A stretch of DNA of 57,755 nt, taken from NCBI GenBank assembly GCA_025062155.1, contig JANXAM010000007.1:22464-80218 (forward strand), in the 5' to 3' direction. Below the pieces are notes generated by a model that had not been told where the DNA came from, did not search any database, and saw only the letters and a program-made list of their open reading frames with translations. Below are positions 8,213 to 17,934 of the stretch, piece by piece. The DNA comes from Gloeomargarita sp. SKYB120. GTDB lineage: Bacteria; Cyanobacteriota; Cyanobacteriia; Gloeomargaritales; Gloeomargaritaceae. The translations under genes were made by a program, and so were the position numbers. The first letter of the stretch is position 1, and each line of letters starts with the position of its first letter.

Positions 8213-9217
8213 ATGGATATTCGCCACGGCTTTGTCGGCACGATTGGGCAAACCCCCTTGATTCGTCTCCATTCCCTGTGCGAGTTAACCGGCTGCGAAA
8301 TTTTGGGGAAAGCCGAATTTCTCAATCCTGGCGGGTCCGTCAAGGACCGGGCGGCCTGGTACATCATCCGCGATGCCGAGCAGCAGGGACGCTTGCGACC
8401 GGGGGGCACGGTTGTTGAAGGCACCGCCGGCAATACCGGCATTGGGTTGGCCCACATCTGCAACGCCCGCGGCTACCGCTGTTTGATCGTCATTCCTGAG
8501 ACCCAATCCCAAGAAAAAATCGATTTGCTGCGTCTGCTGGGGGCGGAGGTGAAAACCGTGCCCGCTGTTCCCTACCGCGACCCCAACAACTATGTGAAAG
8601 TTTCCGCGCGGCTGGCCCAGGAGATGGACAACGCCATCTGGGCCAACCAATTCGACAACTTGGCCAACCGGCAAGCCCACTACGAAACCACCGGCCCGGA
8701 AATCTGGCAACAAACCGACGGGCGCATCACGGCCTGGGTCGCGGCGATTGGGACAGGGGGGACCTTCGGCGGCGTGACCCTGTATCTGAAGGAAAAAAAT
8801 CCCCAGATTCGCTGCGTGGTGGCCGACCCCCTGGGCAGCGCCTACTACAGCTACGTGAAAACAGGGGAACTCAAAACCCAGGGCAGTTCCATCACCGAAG
8901 GCATTGGCAACTCCCGCATCACCGCCAATTTGGAGAACGTGCCGATGGACGACGCTATTCAAATTGACGACCTCACCTGCGTCCGGATGGTTTATCACCT
9001 GTTGCACCGGGAAGGCTTGTTCCTGGGCAGTTCGACTGGGATCAACGTGGCGGCGGCGGTGCAATTGGCGCGGCAGATGGGACCCGGACAGGTGATCGTG
9101 ACAGTCCTGTGCGATGGGGGCGCCCGTTACCAATCGCGCCTGTTCAATCGCGCCTGGTTGCAGCAGAAGGGGCTTTGGCCCTGGGACAGCGGGGTGCCGC
9201 CCGCCTTTGACCTATAA
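8213..9217 (+). CDS. cysK: Cysteine synthase (O-acetylserine sulfhydrylase)
   Basis: PLP enzyme that makes L-cysteine from O-acetylserine and sulfide. About 334 residues. The PLP lysine is in NPGGSVKDRAA, the phosphate-binding glycine loop in GTGGTFGGV, and the substrate-binding asparagine loop in EGTAGNTGIG, where the usual TSGNTG is TAGNTG. ATG 8213 follows GGAGG at 8196-8200 by 12 bases and is preferred over the TTG at 8183. Cystathionine beta-synthase-like relatives share these motifs, but there is no extra CBS or heme domain. It is divergent from the DUF7219 gene. Confidence 0.85.
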   Translation: MDIRHGFVGTIGQTPLIRLHSLCELTGCEILGKAEFLNPGGSVKDRAAWYIIRDAEQQGRLRPGGTVVEGTAGNTGIGLAHICNARGYRCLIVIPETQSQEKIDLLRLLGAEVKTVPAVPYRDPNNYVKVSARLAQEMDNAIWANQFDNLANRQAHYETTGPEIWQQTDGRITAWVAAIGTGGTFGGVTLYLKEKNPQIRCVVADPLGSAYYSYVKTGELKTQGSSITEGIGNSRITANLENVPMDDAIQIDDLTCVRMVYHLLHREGLFLGSSTGINVAAAVQLARQMGPGQVIVTVLCDGGARYQSRLFNRAWLQQKGLWPWDSGVPPAFDL

Positions 9218-9250
9218 TGGGGAGCGATGCAGGCGCCGTTTTCGCTCTGA

Positions 9251-10894
<1,644 letters not shown>

Positions 10895-10909
10895 AGCAAC
10901 AGGAGCTTG

Positions 10910-11509
10910 GTGAGTCGGATGGTCACAGCCGTTGCCAGCAACCCCCCCATAGCCCAAACTGAGCGGTCAGAGCCTAATGATTGGGCGCTGGTACAGCAGT
11001 GCCAGCAGGGAGACCCCGAGGGATTTCGCTGGTTGTACCGCCGGTTTCAAGCGCGGGTGCGAGGCACGCTTTACCGGTTGTGCGGCGGCGACGCCCTAGA
11101 CGACTTGACCCAGGAAGTGTTTATGCGGGTGTGGCGGGGATTGCCCCGCTTGCGCCAAGCGGCCATGTTCAACACCTGGCTCTATCGCATCACGTTGAAC
11201 GTGGCCCAGGACTACCGACGGCAATGCGCCCACCAGCGCACCCAACTACAAACCCTGACCCAAGTCGCGCCCGACCGCATCCCGGCCCCGGATTTGCTGG
11301 ATTTGCACTACGAGGAGCTGGTGCGGCAAGGGCTGGCCGCCCTCAGTTTTGACCAGCGTACAGTGCTGGTATTGCACGACCTGGAGGCCCTGTCACAGAA
11401 AGAAATCAGTGAGATTTTGCAGATTCCGGTGGGGACCGTCAAATCCCGGCTGTTCCACGCGCGGGCTGCTCTGCGTCGTTACCTAGAAACACAAGGAGTG
11501 AGTCTATGA
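10910..11509 (+). CDS. ECF-type RNA polymerase sigma factor
   Basis: About 199 residues. Region 2 is visible in DDLTQEVFMRVWRGL and FNTWLYRITLNVAQDYRR; region 4 in ALSFDQRTVLVLHDLEALS and IPVGTVKSRLFHARAAL (helix-turn-helix that reads the -35 element). There is no region 1.1 or 3, so it is a group 4 (ECF) factor; cyanobacterial SigG-type is likely. AGGAG at 10901-10905 supports GTG 10910; ATG 10919 is also possible. Its stop overlaps the next start by 4 bp (ATGA), so the next product is translationally coupled, as expected for a sigma/anti-sigma pair. Confidence 0.88.
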   Translation: MSRMVTAVASNPPIAQTERSEPNDWALVQQCQQGDPEGFRWLYRRFQARVRGTLYRLCGGDALDDLTQEVFMRVWRGLPRLRQAAMFNTWLYRITLNVAQDYRRQCAHQRTQLQTLTQVAPDRIPAPDLLDLHYEELVRQGLAALSFDQRTVLVLHDLEALSQKEISEILQIPVGTVKSRLFHARAALRRYLETQGVSL

Positions 11510-11796
11510 GTCGAGCGCGAGACCCGGTAGTGGACTTTCTCCGGCGCTATGCCCCGACTGTTCCCCCCGCCCATCCGGCGTTGGAGTCGCGGATTTTGAC
11601 CTGTATCACTCGGCCCCAGCCTCGGCCTGTTTGGTGCTGGTTCCCGTCCCTGCTCACGGTGATCGTCCTGTCCCTGGGCCTGGGCATGGCCTCAGCCTAT
11701 TTCCTGCAGCCCGACCCCGCCCAGATCGCTGAAGTGGAAGCCTGGTTGGAGGCCCAATGGCGCGGTGATGACGACTGGCTGACCTTGTTGCCATAA
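11506..11796 (+). CDS. Single-pass membrane protein, probable anti-sigma factor
   Basis: 96 residues: a short basic N-terminal region, one transmembrane helix at about residues 48-68 (LLTVIVLSLGLGMASAYFL) and an acidic external tail. The zinc-type anti-sigma motif HxxxCxxC is absent. The guess at function rests on the 4-bp overlap with the ECF sigma gene and the topology, in which a cytoplasmic N-terminus could hold the sigma factor at the membrane. It would be a small, non-zinc version. Confidence 0.6.
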   Translation: MSRARDPVVDFLRRYAPTVPPAHPALESRILTCITRPQPRPVWCWFPSLLTVIVLSLGLGMASAYFLQPDPAQIAEVEAWLEAQWRGDDDWLTLLP

Positions 11797-11848
11797 ACCC
11801 AGCCGTCGTGCTAAGTTAAGGTACTGTCCCATTTCTTGAGCGGCTCCG

Positions 11849-12127
11849 ATGGGTTTGTTGCAGGAGCAAAAGCAGCAGATCATCAACGAGTACCAGCTGC
11901 ATGCCACGGACACCGGCTCGCCCGAGGTGCAAATTGCCCTGTTGAGCGCGCGGATCAATCAACTCAGCGAGCACCTGCGCACCCACAAGAAGGACTATGC
12001 ATCGCAGCGGGGGCTTCTCAAGCTCATTAGCCAGCGGCGGCAATTGCTGTTGTACCTGCGCAAGCACCACTACGACCGCTACGAGAGTCTGGTGCAACGG
12101 TTAGGAATTCGGGGGTTACGGGTTTAG
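11849..12127 (+). CDS. rpsO: 30S ribosomal protein S15
   Basis: 92 residues, slightly longer than the usual 89. Contains the family signature [17 protein letters not shown] and the C-terminal four-helix pattern ending in the [16 protein letters not shown] segment that contacts 16S rRNA helices 20-22. ATG 11849; 1 bp separates its stop from the next gene. Confidence 0.97.
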   Translation: MGLLQEQKQQIINEYQLHATDTGSPEVQIALLSARINQLSEHLRTHKKDYASQRGLLKLISQRRQLLLYLRKHHYDRYESLVQRLGIRGLRV

Positions 12128-12128
12128 G

Positions 12129-12536
12129 ATGGCGAAAAAATCTCGGCGAACCGTGCAGCAGGACACGCCTCCCCCTAAGAAGCGGGGTTGGCAACAAATT
12201 GAGGAACCAGGGATGCCCAAGGTGGTGAGCGACCGGATGCTGCGGCGCATGGCGGTGTTTTGCGGTACTCCCACCGCCTTGGGGTTGGCCGCCTTTCCCA
12301 CGAGCTATTTACTCCTCCAGCAAGGCATTAAAATACCAGTGCCAGTGGTCGTGGTGGTCACGCTGGGGTTGTTTGGCCTGGGCATGGTGGGGTTGAGTTA
12401 CGGGATTCTCTCAGCCTCCTGGGATGCGGACCGAGTCGGACACTGGCTCGGTTGGCAAGAATTTCGCACCAACTGGGGACGTTTACGGGCCGGCTTAGCC
12501 AGCATCAAAGCAAAACGTAACAATTCGGCTGCGTAA
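12129..12536 (+). CDS. PAM68-like photosystem II assembly protein (DUF3464)
   Basis: 135 residues: a basic Pro-rich N-terminus, the characteristic VSDRMLRRMAVFCGTPTALG segment at about residues 33-52, two transmembrane helices (about 43-63 and 72-95) and a short C-terminal part (SASWDADRVGHWLGWQEF). PAM68 proteins sit in the thylakoid and help assemble CP47/D1 modules of photosystem II; this fits the cyanobacterial origin. It starts 1 bp after rpsO, an arrangement I recall from cyanobacteria. Confidence 0.82.
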   Translation: MAKKSRRTVQQDTPPPKKRGWQQIEEPGMPKVVSDRMLRRMAVFCGTPTALGLAAFPTSYLLLQQGIKIPVPVVVVVTLGLFGLGMVGLSYGILSASWDADRVGHWLGWQEFRTNWGRLRAGLASIKAKRNNSAA

Positions 12537-12589
12537 GTCGCCCTGTTCGTTACAATACAAAAACGGTGTAGTGCATTGACCCCACGGCC

Positions 12590-13648
12590 ATGATCATTGT
12601 GATGCAGCCCGGCGCGCCGGAACTGGAAATTGAGCGGATTAGCGAAGAACTACGTTCTTGGGGATTAAATCCTGAAAAGATTGTTGGGCAGTACAAGGTC
12701 GTGATTGGGCTGGTGGGGGAAACCGCCCAACTGCAACCAGAACGCATTCAGGAACTCAGTCCCTGGATCGAAGATGTGGTGCGGGTAGAACAACCCTTTA
12801 AGCGGGCCAGCCGCGAGTATCGCCACGGGCAACCCAGCGAAATTGCGGTAGAAACCCCCAACGGCACGGTGGTCTTCGGGGAAACGCAGCCGGTGGTGGT
12901 CGTTGCCGGTCCTTGCTCGGTGGAAAACGAGGAAATGATTGTGGAAACGGCGCTGCGGGTGAAGGCGGCGGGTGCCAAGATGTTGCGAGGCGGCGCTTAC
13001 AAGCCCAGGACATCGCCCTATGCGTTCCAGGGCCACGGCGAGAGCGCATTGGAGCTGCTGGCCATCGCGCGGGCCGCCTCTGGGTTGGGGGTGATTACCG
13101 AGGTCATGGATGCCGCCGATATTGAGAAAGTGGCGCAAGTGGCGGACGTACTACAAGTGGGTGCCCGCAACATGCAGAATTTTTCCCTGCTGAAGAAAAT
13201 TGGCGCCCAGGACAAGCCGGTGCTGTTGAAGCGGGGGATGTCGGCCACGATTGAGGAGTGGTTGATGGCGGCAGAGTACATCCTGGCGGCGGGCAACCCC
13301 AAAGTCATTTTGTGCGAGCGGGGCATTCGCACGTTTGACCATCGTTACACCCGTAACACTTTGGATTTAGCGGCCATCCCCGTACTGCGTAAACTCACGC
13401 ACCTGCCCATCATGATTGACCCAAGCCACGGTACAGGTAAATCCGAGTACGTCCCAGCGATGGCAATGGCGGCGATTGCGGCAGGAGCAGATGCCCTAAT
13501 GATTGAGGTGCACCCCAATCCTGCCAAAGCGCTCTCCGATGGTCCCCAATCCCTGACGCCCGAACGCTTTGACCGGTTGATGCGCGAAGAACTAGCGGTG
13601 ATTGGGCAAGCGGTAGGTCGTTGGCCCAAGGTGCCGGTGGCGGTGTAG
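12590..13648 (+). CDS. aroF: 3-deoxy-7-phosphoheptulonate synthase (DAHP synthase, type I-beta)
   Basis: First enzyme of the shikimate pathway; joins phosphoenolpyruvate and erythrose-4-phosphate. 352 residues: an N-terminal ferredoxin-like regulatory domain (about 1-70), then a TIM barrel with the hallmark [35 protein letters not shown] and IDPSHGTG motifs, the last including metal- and PEP-binding residues. ATG 12590. A TACAAT hexamer at 12551-12556 could be its -10 box. It is the last ordinary gene before the vWA-tubulin cluster. Confidence 0.93.
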   Translation: MIIVMQPGAPELEIERISEELRSWGLNPEKIVGQYKVVIGLVGETAQLQPERIQELSPWIEDVVRVEQPFKRASREYRHGQPSEIAVETPNGTVVFGETQPVVVVAGPCSVENEEMIVETALRVKAAGAKMLRGGAYKPRTSPYAFQGHGESALELLAIARAASGLGVITEVMDAADIEKVAQVADVLQVGARNMQNFSLLKKIGAQDKPVLLKRGMSATIEEWLMAAEYILAAGNPKVILCERGIRTFDHRYTRNTLDLAAIPVLRKLTHLPIMIDPSHGTGKSEYVPAMAMAAIAAGADALMIEVHPNPAKALSDGPQSLTPERFDRLMREELAVIGQAVGRWPKVPVAV

Positions 13649-13710
13649 GGCTTGCCTTTGCAGTACAGACCGAGAGCAGCTAGTTTAGGGTAGAAGGCTT
13701 TTAAATACCT

Positions 13711-13716
13711 GAAGGA
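13711..13716 (+). promoter_or_regulatory. Strong ribosome binding site of the vWA gene
   Basis: AAGGAG ends six bases before ATG 13722. It fixes the start of the first gene of the vWA-tubulin-MotA-MotB cluster and suggests efficient translation. The 73-bp gap after the DAHP synthase stop shows no clear terminator. Confidence 0.6.
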
Positions 13717-13721
13717 GCTGC

Positions 13722-14759
13722 ATGCCTGATTCCATCGTTCCTGGCAACCGTCCCCTGTCTGCGTGGCAACAAAGGGCGCTTGCGTGGGTTGGTCGCTGGG
13801 GCGGTCGCGATGTGGTGCTGGCTGTTGACCTCACAGAAAGCGTGGGTCTGAACGATGCAGGGCGGCTTCACCTGCGCCAGATTGTGGAGAAAACTTTAGT
13901 CAAAGGGCATAACTTGCACGTCATTCCTTTTGCGACCGGCGTACACGCTCCTAAGGTCTTTCGCTACCAGGGCCCCGAAGATATTCCCAAAATCTTGGCC
14001 GCGGTGCCCATGAGTCCCGGACCCGAACGGGGAACCGATATCAAATGCGCGGAACTTGCGATTTATCGGTATCTAGCAGAGCTGAATCAGCAGCGTCTGC
14101 AACAAGGTCAACCCATTAAAGCCCAGTCGGTCGTCTGGGTGACCGACGCCCCCTTGCATCTTCCCCAAGGCAAGGAGTGGGTAGAAGCACCCAACAGTCC
14201 TTGCGGCTTGGCTGGTCAGCCCCTCGCTGTGGAGCGCGACCGCTGGCTGGCGGTGCTCCCTATGTCCTTACGCCAGATGCCAGTTGGTCAGTTCCAGCTT
14301 ACTGTGGTGGACATCGCTCCCACTGTCCAGGAGTTCTGCACCCCCAGACCTGGTGGAGGCGAAGTCTGTTTGGTCAACAATTACCTGTGGGGACAGCTTT
14401 GGTGGCAGTTGCTGCTGGGAGGCATCCTTGGCCTTGCCGCCAGTCTGGGTGGAGTCTGGTCCTTAGTGCGATGGGTGCGCCAGCAGATTCCTTGGCCCAT
14501 TACTATTCAGGTCAATGACCAGGAATACCCTTTCAAGCTTAGGCACGGTCAAAAAATAGACCTCGGTGTTGATGTAACCTTGCCAGTCATGCAAACGGTG
14601 GGCCGCATTCAACGCTATCACCAAACACTCAAAATTGCTGCTTTTGACGAAGGTCTCTCCTACAACGGTCAGCCGATTGTGAGCTCTGTTACGATACCTT
14701 ACCGCCAGCGGATGGTTTGCTTGTCTTACAGGGACGAGACGATTAAAATTAGCTGGTAG
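13722..14759 (+). CDS. Membrane-anchored von Willebrand factor A protein (cluster gene 1)
   Basis: 345 residues. Residues 30-215 form a vWA domain: MIDAS-type metal residues are visible as D36-x-T38-x-S40 (VDLTES), T105-D106 in RGTDIK, and D142 in WVTDAPLH. The DxTxS form replaces the common DxSxS but can still bind Mg2+. One transmembrane helix lies at about 226-248, followed by a beta-rich C-terminal domain of about 95 residues. Three cysteines occur at the end of the vWA part. There is no N-terminal signal, so sidedness is open. vWA domains mediate metal-dependent protein contacts. It is first in a same-strand run with the tubulin-, MotA- and MotB-like genes, 22 bp before the next start. 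Its composition is like resident genes, unlike the following three. Confidence 0.8.
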   Translation: MPDSIVPGNRPLSAWQQRALAWVGRWGGRDVVLAVDLTESVGLNDAGRLHLRQIVEKTLVKGHNLHVIPFATGVHAPKVFRYQGPEDIPKILAAVPMSPGPERGTDIKCAELAIYRYLAELNQQRLQQGQPIKAQSVVWVTDAPLHLPQGKEWVEAPNSPCGLAGQPLAVERDRWLAVLPMSLRQMPVGQFQLTVVDIAPTVQEFCTPRPGGGEVCLVNNYLWGQLWWQLLLGGILGLAASLGGVWSLVRWVRQQIPWPITIQVNDQEYPFKLRHGQKIDLGVDVTLPVMQTVGRIQRYHQTLKIAAFDEGLSYNGQPIVSSVTIPYRQRMVCLSYRDETIKISW

Positions 14760-14781
14760 TTGCTTGGGCAAAGCAGGTCTC

Positions 14782-17700
14782 ATGACTAGCGCTCACAATG
14801 AAGATTTGCTAAGAGTTACGCGAGTTCTCTGTGTAGGGATAGGAGGAACAGGGGCGAAAGTACTGGAGCGAGTTAGACGCATCATTGTTGATGAATTTGG
14901 GTCTTTGTCAGCTTTGCCAATTGTTGGTTTCGTTTACATTGATACAGACGGTGGTGTGCATCTTTTGCCCTATCGGGGGCAGTCCATTGATTTCACGCCA
15001 GCGGAGAAATTACACATTTCCGTGTCCCATCACGTTGTGAATCAGTTTAAGGAAAACTACGAGCAACGCTGCCAAAATCCTTATCTTAGTACGCCAGATG
15101 ACCATATTTTTGAATGGTTTCCCAGTGGCCTAATTCGCAATCTCAGTACCATTGAGAATGGTGCGGGCGCGATACGAGCTATTGGTCGCTTGGCACTGTT
15201 TAAAAACTATGAAAAAATTAAGGAATCTTTGACAAACGCCTACGCTCGGGTGAACACAGCCGATGTAGCAGCACTTATCGAGCGTGGTATTGCAGTTAGC
15301 CCCGGTCTTCGTGTGTTTGTTGTGGGCTCACTTTGCGGTGGAACAGGTAGTGGGATTTTCTTGGACATCGGCTATATTCTCCGCCGTCAATTCGAGTCTA
15401 ACGTGGGGTCATTTGAGAGTCATGCTTACTTTGTCATCAGTCCGGAGCTTTATGCCAGCAAGGAAGATGTAAAAGCCAACTGTTATGCGGCTTTGAAGGA
15501 ACTTGATTACTATAGTCGTCCTGGTACGCTCTTTCATGCGAATTATCCCGGAGAGCCCCCCTTCTCCGAAATGCGTCCGCCCTATGACTTTGTGTATTTG
15601 ATTTCCAACTCCACGCCTGATGGTGCCTTTATCATTCCTGCTGGCGACCCAGATGCGATGGGTAAAATTGCGTATACAATTGCCCAGAAGATATGTCTCT
15701 TCTTCATAAGTAGTGAAACAGCTCGAGCAGCTATTTCTGCGCGAGACAACCTGGCGAAAAATGCAATCGCTATGAACTATTTTGACAAACATCCAAGACC
15801 TAATTGCCAAGCTTACATGACAACTGGGTTAGCTACCATCTACTTTCCTCAAGACAAGATCAACCAGCAAGCTGTCAATAAAGCGAAGATTATTTTACTG
15901 GAGTTTTGGAGGAGTGGCTCGGGACAAAAGCCAACGCAAGGTGAGATGCGCCAAGCATTCGCCAATCGCTGCGAATGGAAAACTAGCGAGTTAGAGGACT
16001 TTTTGCGCCGTCGCATCCAAGAAGTTAAAGTGGAAGGGGCAACGGTGCCCGAGCTGATAAGGCGCTGGCAGCAATTACAAGAAGGCCAAATTAATGCAGC
16101 GGCTAGACGTGCCGAGCAGGATGACCTAGTGACACAGCTACCCCAGCGGTTTGAAAGCTTGTTACGCTTGGTCAAGTTGGCCGACAATAGTCGTGAGAGG
16201 GGTGCTTGGTTGACATCTTTGGTAGACCAGCTACCTGATATCATCCGCGATATTGTAGTCAGTATTGAAAGGTTTTTAGAGCAAATTTTAAGACCTGAAG
16301 ATCAGTTTTTTGGGATAGAGAATGCACTGAACTGGTTGCAAGGACTCAAGCTAGAACTTGAGCGTATACGCGTACAGCCGTTAGATGACCGCTTTCAGGA
16401 TACGGAAAGAAGATGTCAGGAAGTTACTGTTCAGATGCAGAATGAGATTAGAGCAATTAGGAGTCAATGGTGGCCGTATGGCAGGGTTGCTAGAATCCAG
16501 AATGCCCTTCGCAGAGCAGTTGAACAAGTTGCCCAACTTGCTCGGCGCAACTACCAATGGCAGGTAGAGCGCTTGGTGCGACAAGCAGCGGAAGGACTCA
16601 TTGAGTATGTGGACGTCAGGACTCTCTCTTTGAATGAGTTTGATGAAAGTCTTCAAGAGTTAATATCCTTCTTTCAGAGAGAAGCAAAAAGTTTAGTAGA
16701 CAAGGGTGGCCAGGAGCGAATTGGTCTGGCAATTGATAGTCCGGCTGATGTTGAAGAAGTCTTACGGGAGCTTCTTCCTGCTAAAGAGCAGGAGCGTCGT
16801 CAGCGAATGAATCAGATTTCCGCTGAAATGATACGTGATCTGGCTAGCTTAGATGCAGATGAGAGACCTAGCTTGAGAAGGGTACTGCAGCCTCGTCCAT
16901 CGCGCGAAGAGATGCGTGAAGCGCTGGACCGAGAGATGGAGGCAAGAGCCGCTCGAATAAATAGAGAGTTGCGTAAATCAGCCATCCAGCGTTTCATAGA
17001 ATTAGGCGATAGAGAAAAGTTAATGGAGCACCTACGGAACCTGAAGCATCAGTCTGACATCCTGCTGCCGCTTAGATTTGGTGATAATTATTATGAAGAC
17101 AAAACCAGCAAACGAGTCTCCATCATTGCCTTTCACAGACCTCCAGCAAGAGATGACCCTTATGTTAGCCGTTTCGAAGAGCTGCTGAGAAGTGTCGGCT
17201 GGCTGGAAGGCACTCAGATATGTGAGTTACCTGAGTCCGAACAGCATCAAGTTATCTTCATGACCGAGTATGCAGCTTTTCCTTTACGGATCATTAATGA
17301 TCTAACTTCTAAGAGCTTACGGTTTACCTACCAGGAAAAGACTAGATTGTCAGGTCAGGATTCCCTACATACTAACCGTAGTATCGCCTTTTCAGATATT
17401 TTGCCCCCGAGTGACGCTATCGTTAAGGAAGTCCAAGCCTTGTTCTTCAAATGTCTTGGCTTAGATGTGTTTGAGCTGGAAGGTGACAATCTGGTTGTTT
17501 CTGTTGAGGACAATCTTGGTTTCAGAGAAAGGATTTCTCTAGGAAATGACTGGTCTGCTGTGATTGATAATCTGAGCTGGATACAAGGTAACAGAGCAAC
17601 CCCTGACGGGCGCGGGCTAACAGATTTTCTGCGGGATGAATTGAGAAGAAAGATAGACTATTTCGTGAATAATCCAGACGAATGGCAAGGCCAGCGGCAG

Positions 17701-17934
17701 AGGATTATAGAGAAAATTCAGGACATACGTAGCTACCCTGAGGACCACATCAACCACGCCATGGTTCCAATTGTAGCTGGCAAAGGGATAGGAAGTATAA
17801 CTGATGTAGCTAGAAAAGGAATTTTGGAACAGCTGATAGAGGAGATAGATAACCGTATTAGGGAGTGTTCATCCTTAGTACTCCCGGGCTCTCAGCAGGA
17901 AAAACAATTGCCGGAGGCCCGAGACCATGACTAA
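14782..17934 (+). CDS. Giant tubulin/FtsZ-like GTPase with long helical tail (cluster gene 2)
   Basis: About 1050 residues. The N-terminus has VLCVGIGGTGAKVLERV (GGTG at 21-24), the nucleotide-loop pattern of FtsZ/tubulin, and VGSLCGGTGSGIFLDIGYIL, where CGGTGSG (185-191) corresponds to the tubulin/FtsZ G-box GGGTGxG that binds GTP phosphates. This fits the 'tubulin-like' (Tubulin_2) family. The first ~430 residues look globular; about 430-800 is highly charged and helical, probably coiled coil; the C-terminal ~250 residues look folded again. FtsZ itself is about 400 residues, so most of this protein is extra. ATG 14782 is preferred over TTG 14764. The 3' end overlaps the MotA-like gene by 8 bp. 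DNA is A+T-rich: 23 of 60 bases from 17281 are G or C. Polymerisation and GTPase activity are inferred. Confidence 0.85.
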   Translation: MTSAHNEDLLRVTRVLCVGIGGTGAKVLERVRRIIVDEFGSLSALPIVGFVYIDTDGGVHLLPYRGQSIDFTPAEKLHISVSHHVVNQFKENYEQRCQNPYLSTPDDHIFEWFPSGLIRNLSTIENGAGAIRAIGRLALFKNYEKIKESLTNAYARVNTADVAALIERGIAVSPGLRVFVVGSLCGGTGSGIFLDIGYILRRQFESNVGSFESHAYFVISPELYASKEDVKANCYAALKELDYYSRPGTLFHANYPGEPPFSEMRPPYDFVYLISNSTPDGAFIIPAGDPDAMGKIAYTIAQKICLFFISSETARAAISARDNLAKNAIAMNYFDKHPRPNCQAYMTTGLATIYFPQDKINQQAVNKAKIILLEFWRSGSGQKPTQGEMRQAFANRCEWKTSELEDFLRRRIQEVKVEGATVPELIRRWQQLQEGQINAAARRAEQDDLVTQLPQRFESLLRLVKLADNSRERGAWLTSLVDQLPDIIRDIVVSIERFLEQILRPEDQFFGIENALNWLQGLKLELERIRVQPLDDRFQDTERRCQEVTVQMQNEIRAIRSQWWPYGRVARIQNALRRAVEQVAQLARRNYQWQVERLVRQAAEGLIEYVDVRTLSLNEFDESLQELISFFQREAKSLVDKGGQERIGLAIDSPADVEEVLRELLPAKEQERRQRMNQISAEMIRDLASLDADERPSLRRVLQPRPSREEMREALDREMEARAARINRELRKSAIQRFIELGDREKLMEHLRNLKHQSDILLPLRFGDNYYEDKTSKRVSIIAFHRPPARDDPYVSRFEELLRSVGWLEGTQICELPESEQHQVIFMTEYAAFPLRIINDLTSKSLRFTYQEKTRLSGQDSLHTNRSIAFSDILPPSDAIVKEVQALFFKCLGLDVFELEGDNLVVSVEDNLGFRERISLGNDWSAVIDNLSWIQGNRATPDGRGLTDFLRDELRRKIDYFVNNPDEWQGQRQRIIEKIQDIRSYPEDHINHAMVPIVAGKGIGSITDVARKGILEQLIEEIDNRIRECSSLVLPGSQQEKQLPEARDHD

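Noticed and set aside
8285-9133. 282-residue minus-strand frame opposite cysK
   Set aside because: Antisense shadow of a gene with all PLP-enzyme motifs.
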